Of a DNA stretch of 64,000 bases, positions 10,636-25,928 are shown one piece after another. The position numbers and the translations under genes were made by a program. Under the pieces are notes generated by a model that was not told the DNA's origin, did not search any database, and saw only the letters and a program-made list of their open reading frames with translations. The stretch lies in the NCBI GenBank assembly GCA_024138025.1, contig JAMXBD010000367.1:868001-932000 (forward strand), written 5' to 3'. This DNA comes from Combretum micranthum. Its lineage: Eukaryota > Streptophyta > Magnoliopsida > Myrtales > Combretaceae. The first letter of the stretch is position 1. Each line of letters starts with the position of its first letter.

Positions 10636-10818
10636 AGGGGGAGTAGCAACCATGATGATGGTAACTATTGTTTCAAAGATGCTTGGGATTCTTCTTCCAG
10701 GAAGAATGATTTGAAGGATATTTGTGCTGATGCAGATAGTAGCAATGATGCCAATGAAATTAGTAGCGTGGGTCTTAAGTACCACTCGGAAGGCAGCAGA
10801 TATGGACATACCAAGCAT
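10636..10818 (+). other. Coding-like stretch, unrecognised
   Basis: A plus-strand frame with no stop reads NHDDGNYCFKDAWDSSSRKN and then DLKDICADADSSNDANEISS. It is hydrophilic and rich in Asp, Asn and Ser, which is unusual for random AT-rich DNA; the opposite strand gives only hydrophobic shadows. It could be an exon piece of a host gene. I do not recognise the family. Confidence 0.25.
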
Positions 10819-11012
10819 CACTGAGCTACCAACCTGGAAATAACAACCCATGTGGAAAAGCATCTCCGGAGCCCATCACTGTCTTGTGTCGAATATAAGA
10901 GCATTTGAATCCACCACTCATTGCTGATTTCATCTAGTTTATCCAATATCAAAGTTGATCTAACCCGCATAGGTGTAGCCCTTAGAAGATCACAGTCCTG
11001 AGGTTTCCATTT

Positions 11013-11205
11013 CCATCTTATCATCAAACCATGCTTAAAGAAAGCAACCAAACCCTCTCCATTAAGAGAAAAACTCATAGCTGAAATCACAATTGTCACT
11101 GCTAAGCTGGACGACCCTGCTAGCAAACTTGGCAGTCCTGGTGGTACGCTTGCATCAAGAACTTTTATATTTGATCCACTCTTATCAAGATGTTGAGCAA
11201 GGCTT
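11013..11205 (-). pseudogene. Fragment resembling a plant WDR7-like WD40 protein
   Basis: The minus strand reads KSGSNIKVLDASVPPGLPSL, then ISAMSFSLNGEGLVAFF and KHGLMIRW. I recall the phrase 'KVLDASVPPGLPSLL ... ALSFSPDGEGLVAFSENGLMIRW' from plant transducin/WD40 proteins related to WDR7. The frame then runs into unrelated sequence. It lies in the same orientation as the retrotransposon. The identity rests on one ~65-residue stretch. Confidence 0.55.
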
Positions 11206-13470
11206 TTTGGAGCTACAACTTAGCATCGGTTGGAATGTACAGGACATGGTTCTTCGAGAAATGATCAGATATTCATATGAGGAGATAAAATCGGACCGCA
11301 GTCTGGATCATTCATTACTCACAATATCAACCCCTTTTCTTCCACGAGGTGAACTTCTGTCTTCTTGATCCCAGATGATAAAAGTTATTTTGGGTTTTGC
11401 TGGTGATGCAAGAAAAATCATCAAATTCAGCAAGGCATGCACTTCCTTCTATACGCAAACAACGGATACTTGTTATTTTCTGAGGGATTTGATGCAGGTA
11501 TTGAACTCTGTTGCTGCCTCTCCTTTTTGCATTTGGAAATTTTAAGGTTTGCCTGTTCACTTCTTTTACCTTATTCTCTTACAAGATCCATGACTTAAAG
11601 TCTCTAAGAACAACTTCTTGTGATGGAACTGTGTCGATCTGCTGCTTGGGGATATGCATAAGGCGATTTTGCAAGATCATTCACTAGTTCTGCTCTTGAA
11701 AGCTTTGGTAAGATGATCCAAGCTATATACTCAGTTCATCTGTTTTTAGCAATAAAATTCCACCGGCTTTTCTTGCTTTCAAATAGTCTATGTTTTGACG
11801 AGGACCCTACCGGGCAGCTATTGCAATACAACAATCCTAGCTTGATGATCATTGGTTGATCATGAAATCCGAGTTTCAAGTCTAGCATTTTTACTTCAAC
11901 TCACATTGTCTTGTTCATTTCTCTTCAGAGTATTAGTAGTTTTGTTACTCACTTTGCTATGCGAAATTATCTTATCTTTAAATTTCTTGCGATGCAGGTA
12001 CTGAGATTGAATCGTTAAATCTTCACTACGTATCCTTTTGACTTCATTTTTGTAACTATGATTTTCTTGTTTTATGAACTCATATTAATATCATCAACTG
12101 TTAATAGTTCTTGAACATTTGCAAAAAGGAATACTCGACTTCAAACATTCCTGTCTATCATGTATTCTATTCATTCACCAAAGGACTATGATGCCTTATG
12201 ATTTTTAAGACAAAGCTCTTCATCGTCCGTGTTCCAACCGTGTAAATGGCAATGTTGAGATCACACACTGTATGATGACACTCTCAGCCGTTCGTGTCCC
12301 AAACTTTACGTGACAATCTTGGAACCGCACATTGCGTCCGTGTTCCATTCCTCACGTGATGACTTTGGCACCGCACCGCTATGAGAGAGGCTCTCCTTAG
12401 TTGTCTGTGTCTCAATTACCCATGCAACGATCTTGGAACTGCACCACTGTAAGAGGGGAATCTTTCTCATCTTGTGCGCCTAGTCGTTTGGTGAATGAGT
12501 GTGATACTTTGCTAGCTAATGTGCTTGTTGTGTATGTCTCATGCTGTTAATTTGAGTTCACAAGTAGTACATATTGTCCTCTAAATCAACGTTTTGCATA
12601 AACAACTTCATCTACTATTTTCATTGTATCAAACTTGCTTTCTTCACCATCTTGTAAATGAACAATATCATAATAAGTAAATACTCCAAAGTAGACAACT
12701 GTCTGGTATGCATCATTGTCTTTGTTAGAAAATTAAATGGTAGGAGACAAGTTGTTGATGACGTATGTCGTGTTTTTGAAAATGACACTTGGGGACTTTC
12801 ACTTCAATAATATGGATAATGATTGATGGTTTCATTCCAAATATAAATCACCATATATAATGAATCTTATACCATAGCTTCTTGAGACTCTGTAACATAT
12901 CATTGCCCACTTGCTTTGTATAAATCTAGCACCTATGCTTGTCACAGCTCACAGCGCATGCGATACCCCCTTTTTTTTTCAACTCAAGTTTGGATGTTAT
13001 GTCCTACGCTCCTTTGAATTCGCTCGGGCCATCATTGCCATACCTTGAAGGAACATATTGACTTTGTTTGAAGATAAGCATTATTTTCATGGAAGCTAGT
13101 GTCACATGCACGTACATGTTTTGAGCATATTGCATAAATGAACTTCATGCATCGTTGCATAAGTGAGGATCACGTTCAAACAAACATTTTGCACTTCAAG
13201 CATCACAAATGTGCATTGCACATTATTGATTTGTGATAGGCATCACAAACAAAGAGCATGTCTAGATAACAAGGATTGTCATTGAAATACAACACTTAGA
13301 TTTAAAACATGCTTTTTTTTTCGATCATACGCGCTTAGGAGCAAAGCTTCAACCAAGCAGCAATATTATCTAATATAAAAGATGAGTGGAATTATCATGT
13401 GCATTGAAGTAGCACTGCTACTTCCTCGCAATGATGTTTAGACAATCCATTTAAGGAAAATGAACATTCA
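11206..13470. other. Non-coding spacer in the Tat element
   Basis: No RT, RNase H or integrase motif was found here, where pol would be expected. A plus frame near 11395-11540 and a minus frame at 11327-11560 are open but unrecognised. About 12220-12480 contains a degenerate tandem repeat: 'cttggaac/acttggcaccgcac' and 'cgtgttcc' recur roughly every 65-75 bases. Confidence 0.4.
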
Positions 13471-13572
13471 CGCTTATGTAGCGATAGTAGCATTCATTAT
13501 CAATCGCGCTCATGCAGCGACGACAACATTTGTTATCAATCGCGCTCATGCTGCGATAGCATTTGTTATCGA
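13471..13572. repeat. Three tandem copies of a 36-bp unit
   Basis: Units start at 13471, 13507 and 13543. Each reads cgctyatg...gcga..., then 'catttgttatcaat' or close variants; the third is slightly short. It lies just downstream (element sense) of the protease. Confidence 0.85.
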
Positions 13573-14199
13573 TAAATTTTATTAGTCAAGAGGGTATTTC
13601 CCACTACTCAACTATATAGTACTTGTGTAGAATACCATATGCCAAAGATTACTTGGCTCAATAGGGGTTGTCAAGGGGATTATCTCCACTACTTGACAAC
13701 TAGAAATACCAAGAAGAAAGCGGTGGTGAGCTATTAACATCGTGCGCCTGAGAGCTAAGCTCTGACCCGTCAGCAACGATGTCTAAATCAAATGTTATAT
13801 TTGTTATTGTTTTTCTTTCATTACTAAAGGGTAATCTTACTCAATTTGATGTCGATTCCCTTTTTTTTTTTTAACTAGCTTTGCGCGCTAAGAAGATTAG
13901 TTTCTTACTTTGCAGCGACAATAGCGATGGAAAGGAGAATAAGTGATCATGCCATCATATTTTCACGAACAATACTGACTGATTGAGTAATACAGTTCAA
14001 TCATTAGGTAAAAGCATCTAATGCTTTGTTTACACAGAAACAAAAAGGAAATGAGTGAGATGTGATAATAACACTCTTGGTCATAAACAGCTCTTTCTTC
14101 AGTTCATGCACTGCTTTACATTTCCATCCTATTATAAGCCTTCTTGTGTTTCTTTACACCTCCACGACAACCACGCTTCTTTTGTTAAATTCTCGAGTC

Positions 14200-14772
14200 T
14201 TAATTTCTTCTCCTGTGGGTAGTGATTCGCGTGGATTCCACTAAAGTCATATATGCTTCATTTTCATGTTCATAGAAAAAGGTAGCTTCAGCAAAGTGGA
14301 GTTCATTACGATTGAATGGATTCTTTGTCGCATGGATTAGGATATCACTTCCACTCCAATGACCTTTCATGCACTGATGTTGTGTTGAGGGTATCATGTT
14401 GTACTCGTGCAGCCATGTCCTTCCTATGAGAAGGTGATAGGACACCGGTGCATCAATTACATGAAATGTAGCAAGGCTATGAATGGGCCCAACTTTAAAA
14501 CTTGCTTTGACATAACCCATTGTCATTGTAGAAGATTCGATAAAACTATTCACTGTGATGGGATGCTTCATCAAGTATCGGATATCTATTCTTGCAGCTT
14601 TGAAAGTAGACATGGGCATGATATTGAGTGAGGATCCATTATCGATAAATGTCCTCTTGATGGGGTAACCATTGAGTATACTCTCTACATACAAAGGACG
14701 ATTGTGATTGAAGTTCTTCAAGTGTGCATCAGTTCTAGTAAATGTAATTGCATAATCCCTTGTAGAGACCAC
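14200..14772 (-). pseudogene. Retropepsin (PR) domain of a Tat/Ogre-type element
   Basis: A 190-codon minus-strand frame. Key motifs are PLYVESILNGYPIKRTFID, then NGSSLNIMPMSTF (the retropepsin active site in its Tat form, D-N-G-S instead of D-T/S-G), HLLIGRTWLHEYNMIPST and QCMKGHW. Retropepsins cut the Gag-Pol polyprotein during particle maturation. This frame is intact over the domain, but it is not joined to any RT; it ends about 190 codons in, near 14200. It is the last recognisable retroviral-type domain in the element. Confidence 0.85.
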
Positions 14773-14899
14773 TCCTTTCTTAGGTTGAACTATGTCGCAT
14801 CCACTATAATGACCTTGCGCAATTTGGTTAAGTACAGTTGCTGCAAATCGTGCATGATCATCAAATCCAAGGAGATCAAAGAAATTCTTAAAATTTGAA

Positions 14900-16688
14900 G
14901 TCTTTAGTAAAGTAAAGATGACATTATCATCCCCATGAGTTTCAATTTTGAGTGTATTGTCATTTTCTTCATGTCCCCAACTAGCTGTGTGTCTGTTGAC
15001 TCCATTATAGTAGGATCATGGGTAATGGCATTCACAGCACCACGTTGATTGCCATGAGCTGGAAGTGGGTTATTCCTGACATCATTATTCTCGATGATAA
15101 GTTCACCATTCTCAACTCTTTCATTAAAGATCCTCTTCAAAGTAAAACAATCCTTAGTAGGATGCCCCACAATCCTGTGAAATCTACAAAATTTAGGATT
15201 ATTTTTTCTTCCTGAGTTGGCAAACGTTCTACTCTTGGGAGTTTGAGATTTCCATCTCTTAACCACTGATCTAGCACAGCGTACACCTTTCCCATTGAGC
15301 AAGGATATGTTTGTGCTTCTTTTGCCCTCTCACCCTTGGGCTTCTCAACTCTTGGTTTCTTCCCTTCTTTGAAATCTTCACTTTGAGCCAAATTCACCGA
15401 TGGTTCTCTCTTGTTAAACTTCATATTTCCTCCTCTCTGTCGCGCACAGAATTGTTAGTCCTTCGGCGTTCTCAACCAGAGTGGAGAATGAAGCTAAAGA
15501 AAGATTTTCTAGATGCACCGCGTACTCAGTAAACATGCCTTGGATACAAATTTTCACCCTCTCTTTCATCACATATGTCTTGGATGTCTAGTGAACGCTC
15601 CTGAAGCGCTCATCATATAATCCATCAAGTCTTCCTTGGGCTTTTGACGGATTCGTCCCATATCAGTCAAGGTCACTCGTTCTTGTGTGGAAAGAATTTT
15701 CTAGAACATTTTGCACATGGTTGCCCATGAATCTACAGATCCAGGGGGAAGATTGACGTACCAAGTGTACGCTTTCTCTGTGAGGGACTTAGAAAATTCT
15801 TTCAACTTAAATCATCATCAAATCCATAAACCTCTAGTGTTTCAATGAACTTCAACAAATGTTCCTTGGCACTTCCCTTTTTACCATTGAATAGCATGAA
15901 TTTGGACTCACATAGTCCTGAGGTATGGCTTAGCAGCAATACGTTGATTGTATGGGAGCTTGAGATCCAATACTCCCACATCAGACTTAGCTTGTATTTC
16001 CCTTAGGTACATGTCCAGATCTTCCTTCGTGACGAAAGTACCTTTAGGAGTTGAAGTAGTAACTTCAACTGGTGTAGCTGGAGTGGCCGTTTGGAGTAAA
16101 GTTGCATTGGGTTGAACAGTAGGTCCACCAATGACAATTGGTGGTGTAGCCTGTGAGGATGAAGATCCTCCAAGTTGAGCATGTAATGCAGGCTGGGAAG
16201 TTGATGGTGTTCCAAGTTGAATTCCAGTATTCATTACCTGAGGTGCAAGCGGTTGTGTGATTACAGGCTCTAATGGAGGGATTTGCTCTCCAACTCTGGT
16301 AGGATCTTGTTCAGGAATAGGAAGTAGGATTAGCAGGTGGAGCAACTTGAGGTGCCTGAGAAGCGCGTTGTTGCGCAACAACAACAGGGGTCGACGAAGT
16401 CGCACCTTGTTGCGTGGCAGCAATAGCAGCTATTCCAGGCAGGTACTGAGCAAATATTGTCATGAATTGTTGGAATTGTTTTGCAGACTCTTGCATTGAT
16501 TGATTGACTTGCTTGGTATTTTCTTGCACAGCACGCAAGATCGCAGCATTGTCGATTTGAGCACCAGTAGGTTGGTTCACATCCTCAAGTGCTGGCATGT
16601 CATGTTCAGCAGCCTCGAGATTAACATTAGTTTCTTGAGTTGTACTCTCAGTAGGATCGGTAGGTCTCTTTCTTGGAGGTGCCATCAT
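14900..16688 (-). pseudogene. Gag of the Tat/Ogre-type element, frameshifted
   Basis: The first sensible start is ATGATG at 16688-16683 (MMAPPRKRP); a longer frame would need TTG inside the primer site. The N-terminal part is rich in Gln, Ala, Pro and Thr. Around 15600-15830 the typical Tat Gag core can be read: KEFSKSLTEKAYTWYVNLPP, then MGRIRQKPKEDLMDYM. At 15130-15200 FCRFHRIVGHPTKDC forms a Cys/His zinc-binding-like motif. Frameshifts near 15200, 15900 and 16320 plus stops break it, so this copy cannot make Gag. Gag packages element RNA into virus-like particles in the cytoplasm. Confidence 0.85.
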
Positions 16689-16707
16689 CACAAGTGTTGA
16701 TTTCCCT

Positions 16708-16726
16708 GTCCCCAGTGGAGTCGCCA
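16708..16726 (-). promoter_or_regulatory. Primer binding site, tRNA-Arg-like
   Basis: Minus-strand TGGCGACTCCACTGGGGAC begins five bases after the LTR end (TTTT linker). It complements a tRNA 3' end of the form GTCCCCAGTGGAGTCGCCA. Ogre-type elements are known to prime from tRNA-Arg; the exact isoacceptor needs a tRNA comparison. Confidence 0.8.
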
Positions 16727-16730
16727 AAAA

Positions 16731-17378
16731 TGTGTGGGTATGAATCCGGATGCAACGATCACGTGCGTGTCGCGTGACTATCGCGCTACGCGTGACCTAG
16801 GGAAACAACACGTGATAGGATGATCAAGAGAGTATCGTGTAGGGAGGAGGAGTAGGCAATCTCAATAGGCTCTAACACACGTGTGACAGGCGAGGGAGCT
16901 ATTGAGCATCAACCTCACTAAGTACACGAATATCGTATGCGTTTTGAGTGAGTCGAGTAATTGATTCATAAGATAGAAATCCGACAGCACGACGGCGTTT
17001 GTCTATGATTTCACCCTGTCCAAATGAGGTAAGGACTAAGGTATTTATAGAGAATCTAGCTGTCGATGTCGTCCGTTAGATAGACAGACAACCGACGGCT
17101 AGGATGAGTCCCTCTCATTATGGATATGGATATGGGCTCCCTTATGGACCCAGGCCCATAAGGCCTTCATTGTAATGTGTGTGAGCCAATTTGAAAAAGG
17201 TTGGAATTGGGCAGGCCAACTCCAACGGACCCTACTCCAAGCCTTCCATGCCAAAACTCCCATGATCATCCCAATAGAACTGGGCCTAATTCTTTAAGCC
17301 CTGTCACATTAGCCCAAAGAATTAAATCCAAATAAGAATTAGGCTCAAGGCCTTTGTAAGCAGATCTGTACATCTACA
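16731..17378 (-). repeat. 5' LTR (element sense) of the Tat/Ogre-type element
   Basis: 648 bp, TGTGTGGG...ATCTACA. Partner of 3973-4624. Relative to that copy it lacks single bases at several places (for example taccacg versus tacacg, attcactaag versus attcataag). Confidence 0.93.
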
Positions 17379-17383
17379 CAAAT
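17379..17383. other. Target-site duplication CAAAT, right copy
   Basis: Exact match to 3968-3972. Confidence 0.9.
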
Positions 17384-20300
17384 AACTAGATAATTCCAGT
17401 TAGGCTTGTTTAAATTAAACACTTGATCCATTTGATTTATTCTTTGTGTGCAATCCTATAGGTTTACTTAATGTTGGCAATAGGCCCAAAAACCTCCTTT
17501 TTGGCTCGTAAGACATAAGTGGTCTTTAGTAAGACATTATGCCTACCCAAATTAAGTGAAGATCAGCGATCCAACTTTACCTATTAAACAGTTAATTATT
17601 TAGTCCCTTTTTCACATGATATATGATAATTAAACATAAGGCATGGAGCATATATCTCATATATTGTTTAATCACAAGTTTTTCTCAATTCCAAAGTTCA
17701 ACTGAATAAGCTAAATGTTATTGATAACTCCTTATCAATTCATTTAGGTACGGCTATGCATTTTTCTCAACCTTACTCTTCAAAAGGGCCAAAAAGATCT
17801 CTCGCTCAAATTAGTGAGAGGGATAAATTTCTTTATGAACACTTATATCCCTTAACACAATTTATCCCCATATCCAATCTTAGCCTTATGATCATCCAGT
17901 TAAAGATGATGAAGAACCGAATCAAAACATGGAGATTATTGTGTAGGGATCCATAGTGTCATCAAGTCAAAGGATTAAATAACCACATTAACAAGAGAAG
18001 TATTCATAACAAGGATCATATGATACTCTCAAGATGGGTCAATCTAATACAATGTACTCCTATATGTATTTATGTTATAACTTTATATCTTATATCCATG
18101 AGAAGTAAAATGTCATCGTCGATCAACCTATATATTAATCTTAATCCATTATTGTTCCATATAATGAGCAACTAAGGATTTTTTTAGAATACCATTCTTA
18201 TCACCTTATAGTTTTACTATAAAGTCACACACTTTAATGATATAAGGAAGAATGACCTATTCGAGGAAACCTTTTATCATGTTAAAAGGTTAACAATAAC
18301 GGCATGATAAATCTAATGGTTTATCAAATAAAGATAAAAGTACAAATGATATCAAAATCCTAATGGCCTAGAGCACATCACCAGCACCCACTAGCATCCC
18401 AACTTTACCTCTAGCATAGCTATAGTATTGTGCATAGCTATAGATGTCACTCTCTACCTAATTCACCATTTTATACTCCTTCTAAATGTTTCTCTAATGG
18501 AACTACTTTGAGTTGTTTACAAAAACCATTTGCTATTGGGTATTGTTCATAACCCTAGTTCATGTAGAACACATTTTGTTTAAAAGACAACATATTACCA
18601 ACTAGTTCATTATATAGTAATGGAGGCCTATGAGAGAGAGGTTGATGTATGGAAGCCAATGCTTCATAATTTCCTAGCCTCCATTTGTATTGCCTCGGCT
18701 TTTGCCTACTCTACCTATCCTTCCTCCTTTACCTAAGTTATTAACTCCAACTGCCTAGTATAACACCATCATATATACTACAATATCTCTTTTTAGCATC
18801 TAAGCAACCTTTGCCACATTATAGGCCTAGTAGTAGTTGCATTACATGATAAAGAGTCATGACCAATACTAGCGCATTTTCTATACTATTTAACCCTTTT
18901 CCTCTAACTAATGGTATGATAGGTTCATTTTCTTTTCACTTCAATGACTTCTTTAGCCTACCCAATGAAGCCCTAAATCTAAGAGGAATCACTATTTCAT
19001 GTCTTGATTGTAGCTATTATACTCTAGCAAACTAGAGGTATTGATTGATCAGTAAACTACCAAATATACACTCTTCTTGCAGCATTCATGAACAAACTAC
19101 ACCAGCCTTTCAAATTTTCAAAGAATTGCTGCAATCACATGCCTACATGGTAATCCTTGCAACTCCTATGCTTTGTAACTACATCTTGAGCATTTACATC
19201 AACATGTCGTCAAACCTATTATTAACCTCCTAAATGTTAGTGTTAGAAGCTATTTTCAAGTAATTTTTAGAAGTATTGTTCAACTTATCAATTCGCTTCA
19301 AGGTATTAAGATAAATTTCCTTCTCATAGTTTTGAATACCTTCCCATTTCAAGTTAAATATTTTAATTAAAAATTATCTATACTACTCTCGCATGGTATA
19401 ATTAACACTGCTCGCATTTTCAGTATCATGTGACTAAATGACTCGATTAAGTTATTCACAAACATATCACCCTTTACATAATAGCTAAAATGAGACTTAC
19501 ACCAATAAGATGTTAAGATCTTTGACAATCATTCCCTTGTTTTTTCACTTAAATTTCTTCATTTTCTACACTATATTCTCCTATTCATTTACGATAGTTG
19601 TGTTTGCAATAGCCCACATTATATCACAAATCTAACGAGTAGCCTCTTACCTCCATCTCCTCCAAGGCAATTCATTTAAAGTGAGTGGGTCTAGAACATC
19701 CTACTTTAATGCCTGCTTATTCATGTATAACATAACCATTTATACTCCTAGTAAATAGTGTAGCTGTAGTATTGTGACAAAATTGGCATAATTTTGTAAG
19801 AGTTTTTAGGTTGTGGTACTACAATTGCATAGGAACCATATAATGTACAAATGGGCTTGGTGATTCATCTATATTAACAAGGACATTTCAAACTCAAGAT
19901 GATTAATTACAGTAGAATCAATGTTTTTTCTTATTTCAATAGAACCACTAGCATATGACAACTAACTCCTTTAATAAATCTTCTATCATAGTGAGACTAA
20001 TGATTTACCAATGTGGAACATCATACCGGTTGATATTACGAAGCCTGCAATAAATATATATCTTATTTATGAATATGGTGAAGATGCATTGCATGTTGTG
20101 GCCTATTACAATATTTAAATGTTTTATTAGCATAATATTGGATATAATCAAAATGTATTAGTATCTTTATAGTCTACTAGGCTAATGTGTAGTTCCCAAT
20201 GCTAGTTAAATAGAATTAATTTACATCGAACATTACTGCTTTTGGAACATTCAATCAAGAGTAATTATTCTTACTACATTGAGAACTTAATTGGGAAGCA

Positions 20301-21959
20301 CTATGTTATGTTAAGTGATACTCTTTTTGGCAACAACTATTTGCTATGCTATTTCTTTTTTCTTATTAGTTTAATATGTAACTTGACTTGTCAAAGATCT
20401 TATATTGTTGCTTTGCTATGGATGGAGAAGCTAGCAAGATTGTAATATCGAAAAAAAGAAAGAACCTAACGACTATGTACTTTTATGTATAGCATTATAA
20501 TTTATAAAAACTCTTAAGTTCTAGCTTAGCTCTTTAAAATAAGAAAATATGAGAAAGGAAAGCTTTTGGTAGGGTTTCTCTCACACAATTTTTAGTTATT
20601 ATATTTACATAATAGAGGGGCCAAATTTCCTGACTTGTATTATTCTTGAAAAATGATGCATAGAATAGCTTTCACTAGATCTTCAATTTTATGCTTTTAT
20701 TTAGAGGTTCTTTTCTCAGCTTTTTTAACTTGTGTATTTCAGTAGCATCAATCAATTAGCTCAGTAAAAGCTTCAGTTACCATTTCGCAATAGTTATAGA
20801 CTATTTCTCTTTCGAGCATCTTCACATTTTATGACTTCCTCTACTTAATTAAACAGAATTTTAAAATACAAACTTATGTATGTTAAAATTAAATTACACA
20901 AATACAATGCTTCTATCTTATGCTAGTAGTAGCGTTAAACTTTTTTTTTTTCTCTGACATTAGTGTTCACAAACTTTAAGAACACAAAAAGTAGGCAAAC
21001 AATTTTTTTCAAAGTTTAAAAGAATGATATCATGCAAGATTAACAAACATAAAGTTTTACCGTGAGGATATACGAAAGAGATGATGACAACTATAAGTGG
21101 AGTGTGATGTTGCATTTTCTGGGATTGTAAACTGCAACCACACAAATTTCTTCTAGGTGTGAGATTAGGGTTTTATCAAAGAAGTAAATTCCATGAAGGA
21201 TCATGAAGTTAGGGTCTTCAATTTAGAGAGGGAATTTTTCGATGGATTTTTTTTTTTCCAAAGAAATATCATTTATAAAACCATCAAGATCTAATAAAAG
21301 GCACTGCTCTTTGATCAAATCGAATTAACCCTCTACAAAAAGCATGTAAAAGAAAAGAAATAAGAACTAAAGAAATCTCGGTTGATTTTTCAGGTTTTTT
21401 GGCCAAAATCACTTGGTTTATTTACTTCTTTTTAGATGTGAAAGATAAGAGGGTCCTATACGTTACATCAATTTGTGTCTTCTATGGACATAATTTTGGG
21501 ATCATTTGTGTCAACTTGGATTATAAAAAAATATATATAAAAAGAAAGGACTACTTTGTTCATTTGTTAATAGTCCGATGACTTTCGCATGACAAAATGA
21601 CAGTTCTTTTTTTCTTTTTTACAAAAATAAATTGGAGTTATAATTCAATATTTCATAAATAAAAAAATAATAACAATAATAATATTATCATAAATTTATT
21701 TTGATAATAATAACCATTACCATTGCTATAGCACCAACTAGATATCCCCACATTAGATCAGATCAAGTCCCAACTAACTCAAATCTGTTGAATCTCGATT
21801 CACTTTTTAGAACCCAAAAACACCCCATGAAGGAGCAAGGTAGGATCAGTCCAGGCATGACCAAACCATTTTTCCTTTTACAAAATTAAAAATATCTTTT
21901 TGACTTAAAATTTAAATTGGGCCTAACATTATGGTTGTAGTTCATTCTCACATGAAATG
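17384..21959. other. No gene seen; AT-rich intergenic DNA
   Basis: The first ~570 bases continue the target sequence interrupted by the Tat element. The rest has only short open frames with no recognisable motif, no RNA gene and no obvious element ends. Confidence 0.4.
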
Positions 21960-22330
21960 ATCAAAGGACGTCACGCATCAACATTATTTACTATGATGAT
22001 GGCTTGATGCTAAAATCATATTAATGGTGGCAACATGATGACAATACTAAGGTGGCAATGACACCTTAGCATAGTGATATGTTAATTGTAGTAGTAAACG
22101 AGGCAGTGCAATAACAATGGAGATAAAAATAGTACGATGACAGCAATTTCATAATGGCAACCAAATAGTGACATGGTAATAATCTTTAGAGACGAGGCTT
22201 AGTGTTAATAAGACTATATACTTAATGTACCGGCTGTAACCATAACAATGGTAGTGGCATCGCCGACATAGTGATAGTAGCAAGTGAGAGTAAAATATAG
22301 GTGACAATGTCATTTGAGGATCTAGATTAA
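21960..22330. repeat. Low-complexity region of ATG/GTG/ACA-like triplets
   Basis: Imperfect runs such as 'gatgatggcttgatgc', 'ggtggcaatgacacc', 'tgatagtagcaagtg' and 'ggtagtggcatcg' dominate. It looks like a decayed trinucleotide-type minisatellite. Confidence 0.45.
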
Positions 22331-22480
22331 TAAATATTATTTTTACCTTATTTTAATTATGTACAACCAATGGAAGAACAAATTTTGAAGTTTGCTCTAT
22401 ACAATAAGGTAAAGAGAACGTTAAAAAGTTAAACGACTCAAAATAGACGAACAAAATTTGAATACAAATCCATTTCTCCC

Positions 22481-22498
22481 TATATATATATATATATT
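22481..22498. repeat. (TA)9 microsatellite
   Basis: Uninterrupted TA dinucleotides in the intergenic region downstream of RPSA. Confidence 0.85.
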
Positions 22499-22845
22499 AT
22501 AATGCAATCGAGTAAGTTACTCCAAGAAAATTAGTAGCACAATCATGAAGTTTTCCATATAAGGTGCTCACTTACCTAAATAAAAAATAAAAATAAATTG
22601 AAAAAAAAATGAATCAAGAGGTTCGAAGCTACAAGCTACCATAGAGCTTAAAGAAGAGATTTGACACCCAGAAAAGAAAAAAATTAAAATTAAATAGAAC
22701 ATCGTTTGAGATATTACCAAAATTCAGCTTCACTCTCGCCAAAAGTCGCTAGAAACTAAACTGTATTCCAATCAAGTCCCATACAAAAAAAGTAACAAAA
22801 AATCCGGTTTTTTCCCACCCATATAGATGAAACTCAATGCCTAAT

Positions 22846-25474
<2,629 letters not shown>

Positions 25475-25660
25475 GTTGTGGTAGTAAAGAAGAAGAAGAA
25501 GCCCCCAACGGACAGTAGAGAGAGAGATCCGCACAGTGAAGGCAAACGTCGACTCGAGAGGGTACGAGGGCTTTTAGGGTTTCTTGGGTTGCTGCAGCTT
25601 ATATCCCACTATGAAACCCTACTTCATATATTGACAATTTTACCCCTTCCCTTCGTGTGA
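25475..25660 (-). promoter_or_regulatory. RPSA promoter and 5' leader with telobox
   Basis: On the gene strand AAACCCTAA (complement of 25574-25582) is a perfect telobox, an element common in plant ribosomal-protein promoters. A possible TATA element (GGATATAAG) lies at about 25599-25607. The proximal leader is pyrimidine- and CT/TTC-rich. A transcription start around 25560-25575 would fit. Confidence 0.6.
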
Positions 25661-25920
25661 AATAGCTTTACTAACCAGGATTTAGTATTTATTATTTAGC
25701 ATTTACATTAAATTTAAACGGTCAGTTAAATATTGTTCATTGAAAAAAAAAAAAAAAACCTTTTTATTTTTGTCAAAAATACTTGAAAATTCTAAAATTA
25801 TTTACGTAACTCGCATCAAGTCGTAAAATATTTAGCTATACAGGTTCCATAACTTCAATATTTAAAACACATAATTTTTAAAGATTTTATTATTTAATAA
25901 AATGATAACGCCTCTTTCAC
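25661..25920. other. No gene seen; AT-rich DNA
   Basis: Only A-runs (near 25743) and AT-rich sequence are visible. Confidence 0.5.
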
Positions 25921-25928
25921 TCTGTTAT

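Larger units (their letters stand above)
3973..17378 (-). mobile_element. Tat/Ogre-type gypsy element carrying host gene fragments
   Basis: The 13.4 kb insertion is bounded by near-identical LTRs and a CAAAT duplication. Its orientation is minus: the primer site is at 16708-16726 and the polypurine tract at 4625-4643. The first 2.5 kb in element sense encodes a decayed gag, a zinc-knuckle-like segment and a retropepsin with an FIDNGSS active site, all in the style of the Tat/Ogre lineage. After the protease I find no reverse transcriptase (no F/Y-x-DD motif), RNase H or integrase. Instead, 5090-11205 holds fragments of at least six unrelated plant genes. It must have moved with pol supplied in trans. 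Nested insertion of another carrier, such as a Helitron, is an alternative source of the fragments. Confidence 0.85.

Noticed and set aside
5090..11205. A Helitron as carrier of the gene fragments
   Set aside because: I looked for a TC start and a hairpin followed by CTRR and could not identify a convincing pair by eye. It is kept only as an alternative.
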